Assembly (NCBI GenBank): GCA_012932295.1
Contig: JAAONU010000011.1
Span: 15,336,136-15,400,135, forward strand
DNA: 64,000 bases
Source of the DNA: Cyclina sinensis
Taxonomy: Eukaryota > Mollusca > Bivalvia > Venerida > Veneridae
Reading direction: 5' to 3'
A program made the translations under genes and the position numbers. Shown here in pieces: positions 57,831 to 64,000 of this stretch. Numbering within the stretch: the stretch's first letter is position 1; every line of letters begins with the position of its first letter. The notes below the pieces were generated by a model. That model did not search any database and had not been told where the DNA came from. It worked only from the letters and a program-made list of their open reading frames with translations.

Positions 57831-59845
57831 ATTCTAACACTTATGTATAGTAATAAGGGACACAATCATGTGCACTTCTTTTTATGCCATATTTTACGGT
57901 TATTGTCCCTGTCAGGCTATTCCGTTTACCCTGCTATTTATGTTCCACGTAGAAATGAAAAAAATCAAGGTCATTTTAAGTTTATCAGTTAATAATTATC
58001 GTTTGTACACATATCTATATTTTTATCATAGATGGACATCAAAGAAGATAAAATCCGTAACATTTTTTCACTTACAAAAATATTTTAAAACAATTATCGG
58101 TTTACAATGACAAATAAGAACAGCCGAAAGTAGTTTGTAGTGACGTCAGCGGGCACGCGCTTGTATTCAGCGTTCTATACTGTATATGATATATCACGCT
58201 CAATTCCTTCTTTGTTTATTGTCGGCGAACCTCGGATCGTGTTAGAATGATCAATTAAATAATGAAAATTCTATGCTTAATTTTTATATTAGTGTTTTCA
58301 CATTTAAATTTACTTGAAATAATTTTATATTTGAGCCAGAAAGAGGCCAGATCGAAAAAACACCCCTTTTATTCTGAAGGCAAATGATTTAGTTTTCCTA
58401 TATATTATGTCGGTAACTTTCTTATATGCTGCATTTAAGGGAATGAATATCCAAAATGATAGAGGTTTAACTCGTTTTTTGACAAAAAGAAAAGCTTTTC
58501 AAGATGCCTTCTAATTTGGCATGTAGATATATCGATAAAGTTCACAGTCTGTTAAGTTTAAAAAATCTGTATATTAAGCAAGATGATCGAAATTCACATC
58601 TGTTGAAGAAAAACTTAATATTTCTTAGTATGATCTTTGAATTCTTATGCTGAAAATGGGATTGTTCCGCAAGATTCTGGCAATGTATTCAGCCGGGATT
58701 ACATCGCAATAAATAAAAATTACAAGAGACAAATGTCTCATGAGAAAGACACTTTGAAAGGACTTTTTGACCACATGAATTTACGGGACCGTAGCATTTT
58801 GTCAAAATGTTAAAAATACCATTTAACATTAAGACAAATCCTCACATTATGATAGTAAAAATAATTTGGTCGTAGATAACTGAAGTATTCAAAGTTTACT
58901 CATTTGGAATATTTAGTAAGGTTGTTGACAGTAAAATGTTTTTGGATTTTCTCCAAAATTGTAAATCATGTGTGCCTTAAAATGTTTCATAAATATTCTG
59001 ATGCAGTTCATGATATTTGACAAATGAAATAATAATAATGATAAAGTAATAATAAATATATTATATATTAATAATAGATTTTATCAGGATAAATACCCAC
59101 GGGCCTGTATTCGGTCACAAACTTGAATAACCTAGTAAGTCTAAAGTTGGGTTTCAAATCTACGCAGCTAAAGTATTAAAATGAAAGTGATTTGATTACT
59201 TTTAATTGTTCAACAAGGTTTGAGTTTCCAAACGATCTTTAGTTGTTTTTTCGGAGAAGAGGGCAAATCAGTCCGAAATATAGTATTAACAAAAAACGTA
59301 AAAATACGTTTTACTCTATATTTTTAATACACATTTTATTAACTTTGTACTAAATATTGCAAATGGCTTTCACTGCTTCCTTGGATGAAGCGACATGTAT
59401 TACAGATGATAAATGAAATGTCTCTCAAACTCTGCCTCATGATCAATGATACTGTCGAAAAAAGTGGAGGTGAAACTGTCTAAACAAAATATTGTGAAAT
59501 GTGGGTACATTAATATTATTTTAGTTAAAGAGACTTTCTTTATGAATCACCTGAAAATGTTTTCAAGAAAGAAATTTATATCTACTACTAATGATTTACT
59601 CCAAGGCTCTCGCGTTTCATACTTATTTTTCTCTACCCTTTGTGTAATTAACATGTTTCACTCTCTGAAAAGGACAAAGTATTTTGTGAGAATTATTGTA
59701 TCGCCGCGAAAAAAAAAATATATTAGATACAAATCAACAGATATAAAACGATATTTAATAATTTCACTACTAATATTAAATAAGCCACATAAACAATGAA
59801 GTCTACGATTACAGCGAGTGATGCCGGTATACAACAGGTTAACAC
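57831..59845. other. Intergenic, no feature supported
   Basis: AT-rich with TAA-rich simple sequence at 59020-59090. The frames at 57868-58110 and 59446-59799 (117 codons, Lys/Ile-rich) look compositional. No gene recognised. Confidence 0.45.
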
Positions 59846-60220
59846 TGTAGTGGACACCGGGTATATAAGGCACTTCCAAAAGCCTCGCTGTTGGGCTAGC
59901 TCTTTAGCGACATGGTTGGAGTGACTGGAACGTTTGCCAAGTTAAGCAACGTTATCTATGGTAAGTGCTTGAATGGGTGTCCCAAATTGACCTCATAGGC
60001 CAGGTTACTACATTGGTGGCAGCGGTAATTCCACGAATCTTCACCGGCTCTTTACCTTGGTAAGTGCCTGTGTGCACTGGGAGTGCAGTGTGGAATTGAG
60101 TCCCTTGCACAGTTGGAGCGGAATGGGGTCTCTGTAGGGAACTGTACAGTAGATGCCCAGCTCCTAAAGGTTTAAGAGGGGAGCAGTGTAGTGGACACTG
60201 GGTATATAAGGCACTTCCAA
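59846..60220 (+). mobile_element. Miniature LTR retrotransposon (TRIM-like), 3' LTR truncated
   Basis: Putative 5' LTR 59846-60012 (167 bp, TGTAGT...ACTACA) with a TATA box. One base later comes 'tggtggcagcggt' (60014-60026), complementary to the 3' end of animal tRNA-Leu(AAG) as I recall it. The internal region is only 174 bp, ending in a polypurine tract 'aagaggggagcag' (60174-60186). Then the LTR start repeats for 34 bp (60187-60220, one difference) and breaks off. There is no coding capacity, so it depends on another element's proteins. Confidence 0.75.
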
Positions 60221-60704
60221 CAAGTTAAAATCACTCTGGTCAAATATCAGGGCTGTCATCAAGGGTATTGCGATAGAGTTACAACGATATTGATTTTCTA
60301 TTGAAACAATCAAAAGAGAGAAAGAAAACTCTGTGTATTTTTCGTTTGATTTTACTAGACACATATACGAATATTTAATTTCATCATTGTTGAAATTTAA
60401 ACTTATTTGTAATACTATTTGTTTAGGGGTTGTTTTACAATATTAACCTTCGGGAACGATCAAATAGCACAGGCTATAGTCAATACATGTATGAAATCAC
60501 CATCTTTTCGTTTGGCATTGTGACGATGACAAAAGTACAGAATGACGTATGATGTGTTTTTTATGAAGAATATATCGCTAAAAGTTGAAAGTAGCAAAAC
60601 ATAGTAAATGCATTAATTGTAGTCCAAATATTACCGGTCACTAATATAGTCAAATTTATACATCACGAATAACACTCAATCTGTTATTTAATTGTATGTT
60701 TATC
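60221..60704. other. Intergenic, no feature supported
   Basis: AT-rich, with no gene or element end seen. Confidence 0.5.
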
Positions 60705-61570
60705 CTTATTCTCATTGTAAATGCTAATGACTTGAACCGTTGTAATTCACGTTACAATGAAACATTTCTTTAAATTGTCTATGACAGACATTTGCTCAGT
60801 AGGATACTTCGCGATTTTGTATTCTCGTTCTGTATAATTGCGGGCCAAATTCAAAACAAAGCAATAACACTAGCTCAATGAGAAGGCCACTTGCTTCATC
60901 TTACGCAATAAATGGTGACGTGGTGCCGTTACATTGTTTTAATGCAATTTCCAAGAATTAAGTTTTTGTTGTGTTTTAATAGTCATTGAAACTTTATTCT
61001 AAAATGTACTCCCTCTAATGATATAAAATTGCAAAACAATCAAAATTCAAAAGGTCTCTCTAACAATGGATTGACGAAATTGAAATCTGTGTAAGTGGTC
61101 GTAAAAGGTACATGTTATTATTATACATTATAACACAGAACTCAGGGAATGTCAGGGTTGATATTGAATCTCAAAGAAACAATCAAACAGTTTAGTTATC
61201 TCTTCCACGCTGGTATTCCCAAGTATAATTTTACGCCATATGGATCTACAATATGTCTTTTACTTTTTGTGCATACATAAGAGGAGGGTTGGAGACTTGG
61301 ATTTGCTCTTATCCTAAAATTTTTGTTTCAGCCAACAATTTAACATTTAGGGTCTTGAAACTTCACAGGGATAAAGACCAGAAAGTGAATTTGTGCATTG
61401 TGGGTTTTTGAATTTGTGCATCGTGGGTTTTTCGTTTCCATCATTGTAGGTGTAGCAGAATTATGCCCCTGGTGAATATCGCTAAAAAAACTGTGTGCCA
61501 CACAATCAGCCGACACTTTAGCACGCAGGGTCATAAAACTTTACTGAAACATACCAGCAAGTACGTTTGC
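60705..61570. repeat. Segmental duplication block P, copy 3, with repeat-family fragment
   Basis: Homologous to 53030-53700. The 'aggagggttggagacttgg' portion (61280 on) corresponds to the repeat fragment at 53545. 'catcgtgggttttt' is locally duplicated at 61396-61432. Confidence 0.7.
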
Positions 61571-63250
61571 GCACCTGAAGTGAAATCTTGAGCATTTAGA
61601 AACATCGGTCGGTCACTACACACCCTCTCTTCAATTTTCTTAATGCTGAAGATTTCACTTCTTAGCCTCTATCCTTTACATAGACCACTGTCGAGCAAAG
61701 ATAAATTACTACAGAAAACGGAAGTTTTCTTCAAGATATCATAAATATCATACATATAATCATAAAAAGTAAAACAAAACCTACATTGACAATCTAGTAA
61801 TTACTTGAATGAATGATTACACCAAGCTATCTCAATTTCATTGTTGTTGCAGATTTATACATCATTTGATCGAACTATTCAGCCACAAAGAGTGCTCACT
61901 GAAGGGCTAAATCTTTGTCTGCTATTAGTTTCTGCTCATACAATGATTACAACACACATCCGTGTTTAATTGTAGCAAGGGCCTCTTTCAGAGAAACATT
62001 GATTCAAACAGCACAACAATTTATAGCAATTTAACACTCGAGATAAAAGCATTATAGCACTTGAATAGAATCATTCGCTCATCTAGACCAGTCTCTCATT
62101 AGTTCTGATTTTTCTTTTGACATGTACAACTTACAACCAGTTACGACATTAAGACAGACACGGGTTAAAAGATACAAGTATTATGACTAAACGAACGAAG
62201 CAGAAACTGTCGAGTCAATACAGCATATTACATTTTACAAAGTAAAGCTTATGAGTGAATAAATTACGGTATAATAAGCAATCTTAAAAACTTTAACTAA
62301 CCCCTCTTTCTTAGGATGATGTCGTTATCAATTTTATACAGAATAAACGACAAAGTTAACATGTAATCATGGAAGGAGATTGTTTTTACATTATGTCAGA
62401 TTTAATTGTTTTATAATCCATCAATGTCAAATCCAAATATATTTTGATCGGTTATGCACATTTCCATGGCATTTATTTAGAAACTAGGCACTATTTTTCC
62501 CTGAAACAATGTTCCGAGTGTAAAGTGTATATCAATAGTGTACTTACACGCTTTAAATATTTCTTTCATTTAGATTGTTAAAATGGAAATAGTAGTGCTT
62601 AAAACAATAAAAATTCTATTTTCACTATTTCCGTGCCTGAAAATAGCAACGATAAGTGATAACTGTATTTCTTTGTTATTGCATATCTTGGATTGATGAA
62701 AGGCAGGCATATCACCGGAAGCTCTCAATGTTAATGTTTCAAATTCATATTACAAATTAATGGTTCAGTGCCTTTATCAAAGGGCATCGATCGTCACTTG
62801 AGCTATCATTTTTATATAATGTATCAAATTAAACAGAAATACATCCTTTTGTATAAGTAGCCAAGTAAGTAATTACACCATTTCAGTGTCCTTTTTGGAA
62901 GCTTTTTATTCCTTTACTAAAAGACTGTGTTTATTTAAATAGTTTAATTAGATATACACTGGATATAAGATCCCATGTGTAAAATAATTGTTGTATAAAT
63001 TCAGTAACAATTTTTTTTGCAGTTAATATAGAACAATCTTTGTCTGACCGACGTACAAAGCAATAAACTGTCGTATGACGATTTTCCGTGAAGCTTTGGG
63101 AGCGCAAAACCTTAAATGGCAATACATGGAATATGCTTTTATTATTTTTTCTGACAAAAATACACACACAATTTATGTATGCGCCATATTACGACCATTC
63201 CATTACGGTGAGGTTTTAGATATGCCGACCGGAAAGATGTCGGGACGTAG
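61571..63250. other. Intergenic, with block R copy
   Basis: 62405-62490 matches 49961-50045. Otherwise AT-rich with no gene. The left boundary of the following LINE fragment lies near 63200-63250. Confidence 0.45.
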
Positions 63251-64000
63251 GTAAAATTAAACAAAATATATAAAGTATGTGAAAATGAAAATATAGAATT
63301 ACCACCACTTGATTATTTGTACCAGCATTTTAAACAAGCAAGTAATAATAGTAGCCATGATTTAAATGATAGTGATATTCTTAATAGAATTGATATACAG
63401 ATTAATAACTCTGAACTTAATGCACAATTTAGTGAAGATGAAATACTAAGATGTATTAATTCACTAAAAAATGGAAAGTCTGCTGGCATTGACAATATCC
63501 TTAATGAATATATAAAATCATCTAAGCACAAAATGTTACCTGTATATGTTTTACTCTTTAACGTAATTTTAGAATCTGGGTTTATACCGTCTTTATGGTC
63601 ACAAGGCATAATCATACCGATTTATAAAGGTAATGGGGACATAAATAACCCTGTTAACTACCGACCTATAACTTTACTTAGTTGTGTAAGCAAGCTGTTT
63701 ACATCAGTCCTAAATCGTAGGCTAAATAAATTCCTAGAAATAAATAATATAATGGAAGAAAACCAAGCAGGCTTCAGAAGTCATTACTCAACATTGGATC
63801 ACATATTTACGTTAAATTCAATTATTGAAATATTAAGAAAACAAAAGAAAAAGGTATTCTGTCTGTTTGTAGACTTTGCTAAAGCTTTTGACTCTCTGTG
63901 GAGAATAGGTTTATGGCAGAAATTATTGCATTATGGTATTAATGGTAAATTTTTAATGTTAGTAAGAAATATGTACTTAAATATTAAGTTATGTGTATCC
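63251..64000 (+). CDS. LINE reverse transcriptase, 5'-truncated, runs off the window
   Basis: Open in one frame for all 250 codons to the window edge; an in-frame TAG at 63248 precedes it and no plausible start exists, so it is a 5'-truncated insertion. Motifs in order: 'KNGKSAGIDNILNEY' (RT motif 0/1 region), 'GDINNPVNYRPITLLSCVSK', 'QAGFRSHYSTLDHIF', and 'LFVDFAKAFDSLW', which holds the first catalytic Asp. The palm YADD motif would lie beyond 64000. This is the reverse transcriptase of a non-LTR retrotransposon; a CR1/L2/RTE-type clade is likely but cannot be fixed. The absence of stops suggests it is recent. Confidence 0.9.

Noticed and set aside
59446..59799. 117-codon frame as a gene
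   Set aside because: Lys/Ile-rich reading of AT-rich DNA, no recognisable features.

Overview
The window is non-coding, AT-rich, repeat-laden eukaryotic DNA and most likely comes from a marine bivalve mollusc, plausibly a venerid clam. That is an inference from memory: the interspersed elements starting 'agctcacctgtcacgtagtgacag', followed by tccg-rich runs and ending 'gggccatcatggccctcttgt', are a pattern I associate with bivalves. Codons, splice signals, Pol III genes and Gypsy/LINE elements all fit a metazoan. No complete host protein gene is visible. The supported content is mobile elements, their relics, two tRNA-Lys loci and a few exon-like fragments.

Layout. 0-23 kb: intergenic DNA with two long elements (1891-3721, +; 17606-19594, -) that share the same end modules but carry unrelated internal tandem arrays (about 145-bp and 166-bp units); a truncated relative (7588-7965); a tRNA-derived SINE (11360-11575); short inverted-repeat elements (13052-13372, 14807-14937, 22705-23133); and one candidate signal-peptide first exon (12260-12322, -). 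23.99-27.22 kb: a DNA transposon with 71-bp terminal inverted repeats and a 9-bp target duplication (Mutator-like), containing a ten-copy 69-bp array and two minus-strand exons whose phases match across a 1241-bp intron. 27.2-31.6 kb: a tandem segmental duplication carrying tRNA-Lys(CTT), one copy decayed and one intact; it was later hit by a SINE and by a 473-bp inverted-repeat element holding a broken PIF1-like helicase start.

35.41-45.60 kb: a nearly intact, young Ty3/Gypsy-type LTR retrotransposon (10,191 bp, two 1085-bp LTRs differing at 4 positions). Order: LTR, primer site for tRNA-Leu, CpG-rich 18-bp repeat leader, gag, pol (protease, RT, RNase H, integrase), an additional two-zinc-finger reading frame interrupted by one in-frame TAG, polypurine tract, LTR. 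The extra frame sits where env lies in retroviruses, behind a good splice acceptor, but is not env-like. This is the most interesting system in the window.

45.6-64 kb: old segmental duplications (three recognisable blocks, each present two or three times), a frameshifted cysteine-rich TE-like fragment, a long palindrome (57656-57830), a miniature LTR retrotransposon of the TRIM kind (59846-60220), and the 5'-truncated reverse-transcriptase frame of a LINE running off the right edge.
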